This document shows positions 22,937-38,007 of a stretch of DNA of 64,000 nucleotides, piece by piece. This stretch comes from Ascidia mentula. Its lineage: Eukaryota > Chordata > Ascidiacea > Phlebobranchia > Ascidiidae. The stretch is taken from positions 18,584,266-18,648,265 of the forward strand of contig OX387197.1 of the NCBI GenBank assembly GCA_947561715.1, in the 5' to 3' direction. Within the stretch, counting starts at the first letter, position 1. The number at the start of each line of letters is the position of its first letter. A program made the position numbers and the translations under genes. The notes under the pieces were generated by a model. It saw only the letters and a list, made by a program, of their open reading frames with translations, did no database searches and had not been told where the DNA came from.

Positions 22937-23572
22937 TCTTCCGATTTAATTCAATATCGAACAGGAAATTTTATTATTCTCACATGTTTTCCGACCTTTA
23001 GAAATGCACCGTCACATATGGTAAAACTGATAAATGACTCAGCAATATTAACGGACAACAAAACTATGCTATTGGCCAAAAAAAATATATTTTCTGAATA
23101 AATTGCATTGTAACTAGCATTCAAGTCTTTAAAACGTACGTTATCACTATTTTTGTGTCTCTAATAATCTCATGATATTCGAAAACCGCCCCTGACGCAA
23201 ACATTATATAGTACTTAATAATGTTTCGAATGAAAACATTATATTGCAATTAAAATATTTTTAAATTTTTTAATACCTAAAACATACTAAAATATTGCAA
23301 CAATTTTGTTTGAATGTAAAACTCCCCAAAATTTTTTTTGTACCACGTGACTCACACACACGTCTGACGTATTTTTGCAGGCTCAGTCTTTTTCAATTTA
23401 CCACAACAAGTGAGTTGGTTCGATTTTTTTATCTTCAAAAATCAAATAACTCAACAAGTTTTGGAAGTTTTGTGCATTAGTGATATAGGCAATCGTTTTT
23501 TAAGTTTGTGGTTTCAGAAACGTGTGCTAATTCGACGTTTAAAATATAAATTGGTGACATGTTTTCGTCAGT
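22937..23572. promoter_or_regulatory. Divergent upstream region between CHCHD4 and RPS2
   Basis: About 640 bp separate the two starts. A pyrimidine-rich stretch (TTTTTGCAGGCTCAGTCTTTT, near 23,373-23,393) precedes RPS2 and could be a TOP-like start or an acceptor. No other element was recognised. Confidence 0.35.
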
Positions 23573-25303
<1,731 letters not shown>

Positions 25304-27349
25304 GACGACGGCGCAGCCCGGGGGCATCACCGCATCTTATTGCTGTCGGCCCCACAATGGCGTGTAGCCAAGTTTTTGTCGCTTATGAAATGCAAACTTT
25401 GTGTTAATTCCCAACCCGTTTGATTTCGACCGCAAGATTTCTTTGTTTGCATACAATCCGACCGCCGGTTTTGTTTTCGACAGCTATCTCGGTTTTGGCG
25501 GGTTAACAACAATCGCTTTACCTTGTTTTTCATTGAGCCGGATTTCAGTTTTTCCGTCTTTTAGTGACGTCTGCTCCTTTGGCGAAATACCTAACACGGT
25601 CCTTGGTGCGTTGTGGTTTGAATACAAAGTTGCATCTCAACGTTGCTTGACATGTCGAGTAAATGGGAGGCAGCTCGAAGGAGAACCGGTTATCTGAGCA
25701 TTCTGAAGCACGCTTTGAAAGTAAATGGAGGGAGTAATAATTTATGGATTTCGTTACGGAAGTAAGCTAAAGTATACGAGCACATGAATATCTAGTACCT
25801 TGCCGTTGGATTATTTAGGTGTATTACGCTTTATCCGCTGGAGGTATTTCTTCTGATGTGTGTCTGCTGATTCTAAAATTAGTCCCCGTTGCACCCTTGG
25901 TAGTTGAACTGAACCCTACTCATGTTATGTTTTCTTAAGGTAAAACTTTATTAACCATTAACAAGATTCTGGTGCCCGACTGTACATGTGCTTTGTGGCA
26001 GCAGTAGGTACATACGAAATCCTATTCATCAAATCTGGTAATCACTGAAACTAGCTGTTCAGAAGGCTAAACATGCCGACGCAAAGGTATTTTCGAAATG
26101 CACAGCAAAATACAAGGAACTGAGTTTAAGGCTATTTGGTCAGTTTGTGGATGTTAGATTTGGTGTATAGTTTTTCAAGAATGACCGTGGTGTGTGCAAT
26201 GATTTGTGTTTAAAACCAATAGCAAATGGTAGGGGACAGACAAGAGCAAACAAGTCAAGCGAACTACTTTCTTTTTAAGAGTAAACGGTAATAATTACCC
26301 GCATGACAAGGCCACCTAAATTGTGTGTTTTCTAATGGACTGCAACGAGATTAACATAAAAATAAAAATGTCAGAAGGGAATTGGCGCACATCCAAATAT
26401 GACTGTAAAATAGGTATAGCCTATAAATTTGAAATTTGGCCACGTCGTTTAGCACTGAATAAAATAGGATCAAAGTAAACAAACAACCAAATCATTCAAA
26501 GCAGCCAGTCATGACATTTTATTTGGTATATTGGAAATCTCCAATTAGACTATCAGTTTAACTTGGTTATCTTGTGACAGGGTCACGCTGCATTGGACTC
26601 AGTTAAAGTGTGCCAACGATGGGCACAGAAACATTGCAGAACACTTTGTTAAGATAAGTGGGTTGGACTTATGGATCTTGTCTATTTATAATACTACGCA
26701 ATAGTCGGTTTTCAGGCCCAACGTAACTGATAATTTACATCTTGCTGGTGCAGTTTATTTGAATTTACGTTTCGGCAACAAAGTAAACTCTATCATCATC
26801 GTGCTGACAAAATCAACAGAATAAACTTACTGTTGTGCGAAAGATTGACATTAACAAGCAAGTAACAGACATCTTATTTCGAGAAGAAGTTCTTTTATAC
26901 TAGTCGCGATTGTGCTGTGCACAAAAAGAAGGCGTGTATATAGACGGAAGTTTTTTTCAGTTCAATTCTTTTCCACGCCCAAACGTATAGTTGATGCAAA
27001 CGATTCAGATTGCCATTCTTTTGTATTTAAATATGGTTCCGGCAGAATAACCTCGCGCTCAGGTTTTCTATAGAATCCCTAATCAAATAGCTAGGACCGA
27101 CGAACGGCGTTAAACCAGATTCTTGACAGATGTTGATAAAAACCAGAAACAATTTTGGAAAGTTTGGGACTTCACCGTCCAGCATTACACCCGTCGGGCA
27201 ACAGAAAGTGATGGCTTTTCCGGCCGCACTATTAGTTCAATGCTTAATTGTACTATCACATGACATTAACTAACCTTTTTGACAGTAATGGACGTATGTT
27301 TTGCAGCATTTGGAATATAAGGCAACTTGAAACAATTCTACTAAAGAAG
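25304..27349. other. Intergenic DNA between RPS2 and the FYB-like gene
   Basis: No gene is recognised. Open reading stretches (for example 25401-25697) have no family signature. Near 26,765-26,825 the minus strand holds GATGATGATAGAG followed by GCCGAAACGT, which recalls the hammerhead family but lacks a proper core. Confidence 0.4.
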
Positions 27350-30300
27350 ATGCATGGCCGACAAACCGTAAGTATGATTTATTGAGAAACGGATTTTACT
27401 GTGCGTTAATATTCAGGTTGGCAGACAACAATTGACTCGCATATGGCACATATTTACATTCAGTCTTGAGACAAACCTTTTCCCCTTCCGATCTTGAAGT
27501 TCAAAATAGCACGGGCAGCTTTCGCACGTTTGTGTATTTTGATTAGTGTTAAGGACGTATATGTTTACAAACCTGATATCCGGTAAAACAGAACAAGTTG
27601 ACCGAAGTTAATTGACAGGCATAGTCTTGCTATGTCCCCGACAGTCAAAACCATATGGAAGTTTACATATTTTTCCGAGTTGCTTGAACTGCTGGTTGCC
27701 TGAACATGCAAAAACGCAACCACATAAAACGGGTTACGCCTTTTTGCTTTGTTTTTGTCAATTTTCTCTCCAGCTTTTTGCTCCAAGTAATATCTACTAA
27801 ACGGAATTCGGCAGAAAATGTGTTTTGGAGTACCGTACTCACTTTACAAAGAACTAAATTTGCGTGGTATTAGGAAGCAAACCGCAACTCAAGCAACGGA
27901 AAGTCATAACATGCCAGCAACCTTTGCTGAGATCATCGCAAAGCGGGTCACGGGCCGTATAGGAGCCATTGTTTGTTGTTACACAGTTGACGTAACATCC
28001 CAGATTTTATAGGAAGGACGAAGTGCGGATTTAAACTACTTTCGATTTACCGCGTTCTGTTATGTGACAAGGTTTCATTCAGGAAGATGGATTTGCGTTG
28101 TGTATAAATATGTTGTCGTGATATTAATGGCGAAGCTTTGTCATCGCAATGAATGATTGCAATGAATGCACCCGTAGTGTGTAATGGAATATGTGGGTGT
28201 ATGCTGCTGTGCTAACAAGGAAATAGATCGCGCCATATAGGCTGTTTTCCTGTAGATTCTGTACATAAACTAACCAATGGTGCTGTACAGAATGTGGCAT
28301 TTAAATCGCTTACAGCGGTGCCTAAAATCAATCAAGTTATTAAATTACGAAAATAATGCTACATTGTTACCTCATAGCTTGCGTTGTATGTTAATTTTTA
28401 AGCGACAAAGCGTATTTTATGACTCTTAAGAAGCAGAACCAGGCCATTAAATCGATTTTTTGTTCTCAGTTAACGTATACGGTACCTTGAATCCTACACA
28501 AATTGACCAAATGTGCTTATTGTTGTAATGAGAAAACATTACCAAACCGAATTTTCCATTGTCTTTCAGAACAATAATGCAGCCAATTTTTTGTCGGTTT
28601 TATGCCTAGAATCACGAATTCTCGGAACCAAACAGGGTTGTTTTCTAGGTCACTATACCGATATTTGTTGCCAAACTACGGCAAATAGCTTCGAACATAA
28701 ATGTGCCTTGCTTTCAATTGCGAAGATAAAGATGAAAGCCAACCCAGCAGATTGTAGAGTAATAACTTTGCTGTTGGTTAAGGCGTGTAATGGGCGTTAG
28801 ATAGTTACTCTTTGTACTTCTTGTGTAGTCTGTGTGCGTGCGTGCAGTCGACTTCCGCGTTAGGGAGACACATAAGATATGTAGCGGCGTCATAGCCGGT
28901 AGTGCCACGTTAAAATTACTGAACCTAGGTTAAAGTAAAGTATGCATATAAACTCATCCACGTGTTCTACTGCGAAAATAGCTTTCGCAAATTTAATTAC
29001 AACTGTCGAAAAATTATTATTGTTTTGTCTTTAGCCTTACGTGTATCACGCAGCGGTTTCAAAATAGTTGTTAGTAAGTCCTTTGACACAACAGCTGTAA
29101 AAAGCAAAGCAGGAAGTCAACATCTTCGCGTGGGAGGGTGTTTTGTGCACTATCAAGTAGAGGAAACTCAGTTGTGTTAAACAGAATTTAGCGTTTCGAA
29201 TTCTCGGTATTAAATTTGCATCGGAAGTTGGTAGTTCGCCTTGTATTCAGGATTTTTTGTCCATAATTACTGCATTAGCACAGGTTATATGTTGCACAAT
29301 CTGCTGTAGCTAAAAATAGTGGTCTGCTTTGTTAGTTTGGTTTGTCAAAAGAAAAGGAAAGTGTCTTTATTGCACAAAAACATATATTGGGCAAGTTTGG
29401 TGTTTGTTAGCCCTGTTTATAACTTTGATTATTAGCATACACTTCGCCACGAAAAGGGGCAATACAAAAGCAATTCAGTCCATGAAATGATTCATGGTCA
29501 CAAAGCGCGTGGACTCTGTATTGCGGCGCCCACCTTTGTGAGTCTACACCATTTCACATAAGCGCCGCGCTGCATCGCGCAACCAGTAATGCTCCTATTG
29601 GCGATGATTAAGTGGTTATTGTTGAGTCATCGTGCCACAGTGTGATGCTTCTCGGTGCGACGAAGTAGTTCCTTGTGTGCCAGAAAAAAAGTATATGTTA
29701 TCAGCGATAAAATGTTGTAACCACCGTTGATGGGCCTGCAGCCCTTATCAACGTAATTTTTTCCTCGCCAATTGCAAGCGTATAGAAGTGAAACGTGGGC
29801 ATTTGGAGATCAATATGGAAAAAATTCATGTTAATGAAAAAATGCCAGTTTTAGCGTACGATGTTATAGTGCTTTTATTAGTAGCGTAGTTGCAAGCATT
29901 ATGTATGTGCTGCTTTGTAGCATCCAACATGTGCAACTACTGAGTTTTATCTCTATATTTTCACTTTGGTCTTACTGTTATTGAACTCCATACATTTAAT
30001 TCCTAAATTGCATTCGGTTGCAGCTATAATGCTTGGAAGGTTTTGTTGACAACGGTTATTGTTTTTTGTACAGCCGGTTGTATCTGATCTTGTTAAAATG
30101 TGGGGACAACCAGGGGCAAAACCATACACCCCCAACAAGCCACCGGTGAGAGAAAGTTTATTTTAATTTATTTTTTACCCCCGCTCTTTGTGCATGGCAT
30201 TCAATCCCGCCTTGTGTGATACTGTGGATTTTCTCGGCAGACTTTAAATAAACCATGGGAACAGAAGTCTAATGATCAAGAGGATTTTAAGCCAGCACCT

Positions 30301-33300
30301 AGAAAAGGTTTTCTGAACCAAGCACGCACTGGTGGTGACCCCGGTCGCTCGTTCGGCAACACCAACAGTTCTGTGCCAGCGTGGAAAAGAAATCAGGAAG
30401 AGAACGAAAGAGGCGAGAAAATGACCGGTGTGATAAACTCGATAATTGGAGGGGACCAGATAATTAAGCCCAACTATACCACAGCACAAGTTTGTAATGA
30501 ATACATTGTTATTGTAATTTCAACGGAAAGATGCTGCAGGTGTAAATCTTTTACAACGGTTGCTCTTTAATTATCTGTAACTGTGGAGTTTGTTCGCTAA
30601 CGACTCATTTATGGTTTTCGCAGGCACTACTGACACGCCATGGAAAAGTGACGGAATGAAAAATCCAGAAAATCCAGACCCACCCCGAAAACCATGGGAG
30701 AAAGACCAGCAGCAAAGTGGCAACAATGATCCGCCGTGGAAGAAGCCAGCAGGCGGCAATGCCCCTTGGAAGAAAACCCCGACAGAAGGGGAACAAAAAC
30801 CGGTTTTGGCCAACAAACCACAGATTAATAAAAAGTCTTGGATGGTTGATAAACCTGAAGAAGAAAAGCCTGTTCCGGCGTGGAAGCAAAAACCACCGAC
30901 AGCTGAAAACAAGCCTGTGCCTTTATGGAAGCAAAAGCAGGCCGAGGCTGCTGCTGCGACCGCAGCAGATGAAGAAAACACCGTACCCCCATGGAAGCGA
31001 AAAACCAACCCTCCACCTGCGGAAGATAAACCAGTTCCTTTATGGAAGCAAAAGCAGGCCGAGGCTGCTGCTGCGGCTGCGGCAGACGAAGAAAAGACTC
31101 TACCCCCATGGAAGCAAAAACATGACCATCAAACCGCTGATGATAAACCCGTGCCTTTGTGGAAACAAAAGCAGGCTGAGGCAAATGATATGAAGCCTGC
31201 TGTGCCTTCGTGGAAGCAAAAGCCAGCCCCTCCTCCAGCGCAGAAGCCCTGGATGAAAACAAATGAGGAAAGCAGGGAAGAGAAAACAAACCATTGGAAA
31301 ATACCACAGGTGCGCAAAAGAAATTCTGATATTACGTATATGAAAAAAATATGCTCATTCATATGCAAATGCCACTGTAACATTTTGTATGCTTATTATT
31401 GACGTAGTCATATTTTTACATAAATAAACACAACCATAGCTTTTAGCCCTATTGCTTTGTGTTTCAAAGAAGTTTGGCCAATTTTAAAATAGGTTATAAA
31501 TATAGTTTTGTTAGAGGCTTCACCTTTAGGCGCCAAATATTTGTGTTTGGTTTCTTGTGTATGTCGTTTTCATTAACAACAGGTAGTGGAGAAGCCTAGG
31601 CAGGAGGAACCCGAACGACCCCCAAAACCAGCGTGGCAAATGAAGAAGGACATCCCGCCGGCTACCCCACCGTGGAAAAACCCTCTTCCCTCGCCCCAGG
31701 AAAGAAACACCTGGAACTCGGCAGATAATAATGACGTTTATGACGACACAGAAGCCGATTTTCAAGCAGAGCTGCCACCGCCGATCGGGCCTAAAGATAT
31801 TGGTTCGTTTCGCATTAACCGTTAATGAACAGATTGTATTTCGGTCTTTGCTACAGCGCTCTGTTTGTACACATAAGAGAAAACACTTTAATTCTCCCCT
31901 TGTACTATAGAAACTCCGCCAATCAATCGTACGGAACGAAAATCGTTTCTACATAAACCTGATAATGCAGGTAATTGACACTGGTAACAAAAATTCAAAT
32001 CATTCGGTTGAATTGCCTAAAACTAAAACTTGTCTAACTGTGTGGTGCAATAATTTGCATGCCGATATTCCTATTTCAATGGGTTTGTTGTTGCTTTTTT
32101 TTTGCAAAAGTTTAATACAAAACTGCCTGCTATCTACAAAGCAAACGTACGTTCCAATTCTTCCAGGGAAGTACCGAAGAAAGCCGATACCGAACCACAT
32201 CCTCAACAGACCTCCGCCAAGCAAACCATCGAAGCCTTTCACAGTTCAGCTTCCCGGAAGGCCACCAAGTACGCACTCGTAGTTTGGAAGCATATAACCT
32301 CTTACACCAGCCTAGTCGATGATGTATATTGTTTTCCAGGCACTAATGATTTAAGTGTCGGGTCACAACGCGCGGACAACTAATGTTAAAAACGTTTAAT
32401 TTGTCATGGCCTTTTTTATTTGAACGTTTGTGAGACTTTGTACAGGAGTCACTTGGAATGCGGAAACGTAATTGAAAGATTTCGAGCGAGAAGTTTTGGG
32501 TCAATGTCATAACATTTGGTAAAAATGAGTGCGCTTCATAAAAGTTGCGAAACTCCAACGTCAATTCATTTCTAAAAAACGTCAATGTCTTTTGTGTGCA
32601 TCGTCATAACAGTTTGTATGGGATACTGCGTCGATACTTCATAAAATTTAGGTCATAAACCATTGCTTGAAAATCAGGAAGATTGTAGTGGATGTGATCG
32701 TGTATAGAAATTTCCTGAAGTAAAACGCAGTCGCATGCCGAACATTGACAATAAATTCCATATTTGTCGAAAGGAAATCTTGGACGCAAATCTTTGCCTA
32801 ATTCGGACGACCGCGAACTCCCACCGCCACCCGGAGCTATTGGAATGCCTCTTCCTACCCCGCCAGGAGGACAACTTCCGCCTCCGATTCCACCTGGTGG
32901 CCCACGTGATCGTGGACTACCCGTCCCACCGCCTTCACCAGCACCCAGCAGTAAGTGCTATAATATTGCCTAATTTATATCAAATTATACACAAAACTTT
33001 TTTAAGTTACTATATATATGTACAATAACATAAAACATAAAATGGCATGGTAACAATAAAACCACAAAGGGTGTTCCATGTGGAGATGGCAAAAAAGAAT
33101 AAGTTTGTATGTTATTCATTTTTGCATAAATAGTGGATAGCATTTTTAGCAAAAGCACACACACACATAGTGCTAATTTCCAATAATTTCCTCAAACTAA
33201 TAATATTTTTAGGTGGTCCACCTCTTCCGAGTCGAACGGGACCTGCCCTTCCACCTGGTAAGACATTATATACGTCACAAACATGTTACCCTCAGAAAAA

Positions 33301-35321
33301 AAGACTTGACCTATGACAGCTTCTAACAATTTTCTCGGATATTTTTTTACCTAATCCCCAAAACATATTTCCAGTGCAATTGTTGTGGGTTCACTTGGTA
33401 TTCCAGTCAAATAAGCAAATTTCACTGCATTTTTTGTCTGTAACTTAACTGCCATTTTAAACTAAACGTTTCCAATATCGTAAAGGTCGCAACCTTCCCC
33501 CGGAGCCCATTGCTGGCAACGATATTTACGACGATACGGCAGAAGAATTGAATCCCGATCAACCACCGATTCCCAACCGGCCGCCTCCGCCACTAAACAA
33601 ACAACCATCAGCCGACATAATGCGAGTTTCTAAATTTGTTTCAAATCTAAACCTACATAAAAATCTTCATGTTCTGTAGCAGCACTTTATCCTATAAGCT
33701 GTTTAAAGTTGTATGCCCTAATAACAGATATGAAAATATAATGTAAAGATAGCAAAGTTCAGAAATTTGCTGTTGAAAGTCTTTATCATTAACGTTCAGA
33801 CCCACTTGGGATGATGAAGACGAAATAGACGAAGCTATATATGACGACACACCTGAAAACGGACCACAAGGAGGTAAACAAAACTGAATAGATATTGCTA
33901 TTGTACTGAATACATTTTGTCAATAACACCAATACAGTTAAATGAATGCTGTTTATTTTAGGAATGATGCCAACGTTCTCTGGCCCCGCGGTAAGTCAGA
34001 ATTCGAACTATCAAGTTATTTACTCAAAGTAACAAAAATTATGTTAAAAGGAAAAGTTTATTTTAGATATTGAAACTATTTCGAAGCTAAAATTCAAAAT
34101 CACATTCTCTGTAAACAGTTTGCTTCGTGCAATTGTCATTGCCTTCCTTCTTTAAAATCTATAAGACTTTCAACAATTTTCAAAACAGCTGGAAAGTGTG
34201 AAGCACATTGTAAGTTACATTACTTTTCTGCACAACAGGGTGATGATTTTCACGAGGATCCCAATGCATACCAAAGGCGCAAGGATCTGCAGGCCAAAGC
34301 GTACGTTGTACTTGTGATTAAATGCCACCCACCTTGTCGTAATTACCCCACTCACTTGTCTTGCTTTGCAGAGATGCAGCCAGGGTCAAAGAGGAAGAGA
34401 AAAGAAAAAAAGAGGCCGAAAAGAAAGAAAAAGAAATGAGAAAGAAGTTTAAGGTTTTTCGAATTCGTACAAGCAGACTAGCTTTTCTTGTGAAGGGTCA
34501 AACTGCAACAAATAAGTTTTTTCCTGACCGCATTCATTTGGCCGCCCGCGTATTCTTAATTTGTTGAACGTTTGGGCTCCATTATATCTGAAGTTTGATT
34601 TGCAGCTTCCCAAGGAAGGTGAAGTTGTCGCGGAAATGACGGGATACGCTAAGTCGAACGCTCGGGGAGGTGGAAAAGATCTTCAACTGCAGACACAAGA
34701 AAGAGTCGACATAATTCGAACCAAGGACAATCCCAAAGGAAAATTCCTGGCACGAAACGGAGAGGGAATTTGTAAGTAAAAACTAACAAAAAAGAAAAGA
34801 TTCACCCCACGAATCTCGCGATTTAATAAGGCAGTATGTTATGTTATGTTTGGTTTTTTATAATTACCTTGTAAATTTTCTTTAGACGGATACGTGGAGT
34901 CGGACAACATACACATCGATTACGACGCCCTTAAGAATACAATGCAGTCCCACGCAAGGTGATAGCATTAGTGTGCTTTAAATTGAACTGTAATGCATTC
35001 GTCAAAAATGCTACTGTGTTTTGTATATATTGCCAGGGCTTCCTTTTCATCCTCTGCTGCCCCGCCGCCACTACCGCCATCTAACGGTTATCCAAATAAC
35101 GGGGGCATGGAAGGCGAAGCGATCTATGATGAAACAGGTACAGCTAAAAAATTCACATAAAAAAACAATAGGATTTTAATACATTATTAAAAAAACAATA
35201 GCTATTTTTTTTTGACAATGATAGTTAATTTTTTGGTCAAGTTTTGAAGCAATTTTGCTTTAAATTTTACAATTTTATGTTGTTTGCAGCTGATGACGAA
35301 CTGGTGTATGAAGAGCTATAA
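27350..35321 (+). CDS. FYB/ADAP-like adaptor protein with hSH3 domain and Trp-Lys repeats
   Basis: Seventeen exons fit in phase to 783 residues: 27350-27367, 30074-30145, 30241-30493, 30624-31309, 31583-31802, 32167-32268, 32774-32950, 33213-33257, 33486-33625, 33780-33873, 33962-33990, 34239-34300, 34372-34453, 34606-34771, 34886-34958, 35037-35137, 35290-35321. Order: disordered N-terminus; exon 4 with repeats KPVPLWKQKQAEAAAA and PPWK; proline-rich exons 7-9; a charged helix (EEEKRKKEAEKKEKEMRKKF); an hSH3 domain (LQTQERVDIIRTKDNPKGKF, EGIYGYVESDNIHIDYDAL); and a tail. Tyr motifs are VYDDT, IYDDT (twice), IYDET and VYEEL. Charged helix plus hSH3 plus YDD motifs is the pattern of FYB1/FYB2/PRAM1, adaptors linking SLP-76-type proteins and membranes to actin. 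The first exon and the acceptor of exon 10 are tentative; translation could instead begin at ATG 30098. Intron 1 (2.7 kb) shows nothing clear. Confidence 0.75.
30907..31190 (+). repeat. 117-bp tandem repeat in exon 4 of the FYB-like gene
   Basis: A 117-nt unit (39 residues) starting AAGCC(T/A)GTxCCTTTxTGG is repeated about 2.4 times, beginning near 30,910, 31,027 and 31,144. Each unit reads KPVPLWKQKQAEA, an Ala/acidic stretch, then PPWK. The period preserves frame. Further single PxWK motifs flank it on both sides. Confidence 0.8.
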
Positions 35322-36081
35322 AAAGATTCATGTGCATTTCACCATGTCGTTTTTTTGAATTGGTTAAACCTGAAACTTGTTTTATTTGCAATTCCATTAT
35401 ACAATTTCTTTTTTCATGTTCACACGTTTTGAAGTGTATTGTTATTGTGGCTTGTGTTTCTATGTGATATAATTTTTGTTTCAGAAGTCAAGTAACCACA
35501 CTCATTTTTAGTCGTTTGTGCATTTGTCAGCATTGAAAGTGTCTATGTAAGGACTTTCTGCGCCCCATACTGAACTACGTATTCACCCAGGGCATTAATC
35601 CGAAGTCATGCAAATGCCTAATTACAAGTGTTTATATTAAACCTTGCCATCTTTTAAAAAATACTCGCTTTGCATCAACTTATGGCAATATTAAACTATG
35701 ACTTAATGTATAAGTAACATGATTTTGTTTCATAGAAATCAATACACTAAATGCAGTCACAACACTTTAACAAGGGTGACAGGTAGGTATCAGCAGCATT
35801 TTTATTATTTTTAAATATAATAAATCTTACTAGTTGAATTTACTCTCTCCAAAAACAGTTTTGTTGTGACAAAGCACTTCTATAGACATACACAGGTCAT
35901 AAGAGTTACAAAGATTTGCGCACAACAGGAATTCAATATTTAACAAAAAATGTTTGCTTGTCCTCTAATCCTTGGATGGGGAAGCCATAGGTGATGCACT
36001 CTTTTCCGACAAGAAACTTAACCACCATCCGCTTCACCGTTATATTTATGGGGTAACTTCTATGGAGTCTGCTAGAAACTG
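35322..36081. other. Convergent 3' flanks of the FYB-like gene and RRP15
   Basis: AT-rich 3' untranslated DNA with no other recognisable feature. Confidence 0.45.
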
Positions 36082-37064
36082 CTATTGTTTTTTCTCTTCG
36101 TCATCAGACACTTTGTCCCAATCTTTCATCTCATTACCCATCATGTAATCATCTCGGAGTACACTCCATGCTGGCGGTTCCTTGACATCCTGGAACAAAT
36201 ATAAAAACAAACCTGACCAACATATATACAAATATCCATTGGTGACTAAAGCAAATCAATTTCAGGCAGTGCTAAATTACTTCTCTGTTTTTATGCAGCA
36301 GCTTAAATGTAAAAACTCTCAAGTGGTTTTTGAGATAATTACATTTACATTTTGCACACTGTTAAAGTTTCATCAGTTTTTGTAGACTTACATTTTGTAG
36401 AGGTGTCTTTTGTTTAGTTGCAGTTCCGTCACTCAGCATGTCCATAAACTTTCCCTTATCAATTGATTTAATTACTTTTTCTTTTTTGCCCTCCGTGGAT
36501 GCCTTGGCCAACTTTCCCTGCACTTCTTTCTGATGTTTTGCAATTGCATTGAAGAGCTGAATGACACCCCTAGATAAAACAAGCAAAAAGTAACAGTTTT
36601 CTGTGGCCGAAAAGTTGTAATGTTGTCCAAAAAAGCATGATATAACACAACATTCTACTTTGTGGCTGTTTTTCTCAGCTCTTTTTCATGTTCCTCATCT
36701 TTTTCATTTGGCACCACTCGATACATATTCTCCCATTTTCTCTTTTTGTTCAACTGTAAATACATCACTTATTGTCAGAATAGCCTAATACTCAACAAAA
36801 TGTTAAATTGCCTCATTAAAAAAATGTCATTGCTAATTACTCAAAATACTTGGTTAATATAAAACAACATTCTGAACGTGCAAAAAAATTCAGATACCAA
36901 CATACACGTTTTCGCCGAGCTTTTTTTTCTTCAGTTTCCTCTTCATTTGCATCTTCGACCGACTTGGCTTTGACTAAAATAGCACTGTCAGTGATGTTTG
37001 ATGGCTGTTTTTTTAGGACTTTTGCCATGGCATCAGCCCAGCCCTCATTTTCGGCATCTGACAT
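36082..37064 (-). CDS. RRP15: RRP15-like ribosomal RNA processing protein
   Basis: Four exons (36906-37064, 36659-36753, 36392-36569, 36082-36189) give 179 residues with consistent phases. Signature blocks: GWADAMAKVLKK near the N-terminus, KRKWENMYRVVP, ATKGVIQLFNAIAKHQKEVQ and the C-terminal WSVLRDDYMMGNEMKDWDKV. These are the conserved parts of RRP15, a nucleolar protein needed for pre-60S ribosome assembly and rRNA processing. The protein is shorter than human RRP15 (about 280) mainly because the acidic N-terminal extension is missing. The start was chosen at the first ATG before the GWADAMAKVL block. Lys-rich throughout, as expected for a nucleolar protein. Confidence 0.88.
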
Positions 37065-38007
37065 GACTATCTTATGAAGCTACAAAGAAAACCTTGCCGT
37101 TAAAGTAAAGAATAAACTTTAAAAACAGACAGTCAAAACAGAACGTGCAGATCGGATTTAAACGTTGCTATCATCCGAATATGGTTACCGAATCCAAATA
37201 CTAACTGCCAAACGATGGTGCTTAGCCCAACGCTGTACAAATCACAAAACCGAATTTAGCGCATGAATATAGACATTAAAAAAGAATTACGTCTCTGCAG
37301 AAATACAAACAATTTTTCACCACCAATTAAATATTTGGATTTGGCTAAAAAGCAAAAGTTATCTGTCTACATGTCTGCGACTGGGATGAAACAAACACTT
37401 GTTTCAAACATATTTTTCGTGTATGACAAATATAAAAAGTTTTTAAAAGATGAAATCCTTTGAAAATCTGAGCAACATATTGGATCAAAATATCCCCATT
37501 TTTTATTCTTCCAATGAGACGACATATAACGTATGAAAACGAGATGGCTTCTCTCCTGACGTTCTTTACCGATACTACGTTTCTCTGCAACAGCCAAAAA
37601 GCTAGCTTCGTAAAGCAAGCATTATATGGTAAAAGTTAAATATTTATAAATACTTTTCATGCTCAATTTGTAACCTTCATAAAAACAATTTTCTATTTAC
37701 ACGCCAAGTCTTCAGTTCTTTGTGGCGAATAAATACCCAGTAAATATATGACCCTTCTACACATTTGGGTTGGCCACACAACTTCGTACACGAGTGCGGT
37801 GTCAGAACTGCAAAGTTTACTTTAAACGATAAGGGGAATACAAATCGTTTATTTAAAGCAGTCGAAAAAATGGATATTCTTGAGTACACAAAAGGTTTTC
37901 TCACAACAAATATTTGAAACATTAACTAGGAACTTCACACTGCCATGCAAGACGTTGAATGCATCACGAAAACGAGCTTCGATGAAAAACAAGTCATGTC
38001 TATCGCA
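37065..38007. other. Gap between RRP15 and TCP1
   Basis: Contains the upstream region of RRP15 and the 3' flank of TCP1. No further gene was seen. Confidence 0.45.

Noticed and set aside
25401..25697. 98-residue open frame after RPS2
   Set aside because: No recognisable motif, no splice context and ordinary intergenic composition.
26765..26825. Hammerhead-like string on the minus strand (GATGATGATAGAG ... GCCGAAACGT)
   Set aside because: CUGAUGA is not present in register and stem II is poor. It may be a distant relative of the repeat family, but it does not meet the core requirements.
29725..29753. Strong hairpin CGTTGAT-GGGC ... GCCC-TT-ATCAACG followed by a T-rich run
   Set aside because: It looks like a bacterial terminator, but this is eukaryotic intron DNA. 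It also lacks GAAA, so it is not a hammerhead. Left as an unexplained hairpin.
30571..31307. Long minus-strand open frames opposite FYB-like exon 4
   Set aside because: They are mirror effects of the repeated Trp-Lys coding sequence, with no family signature.
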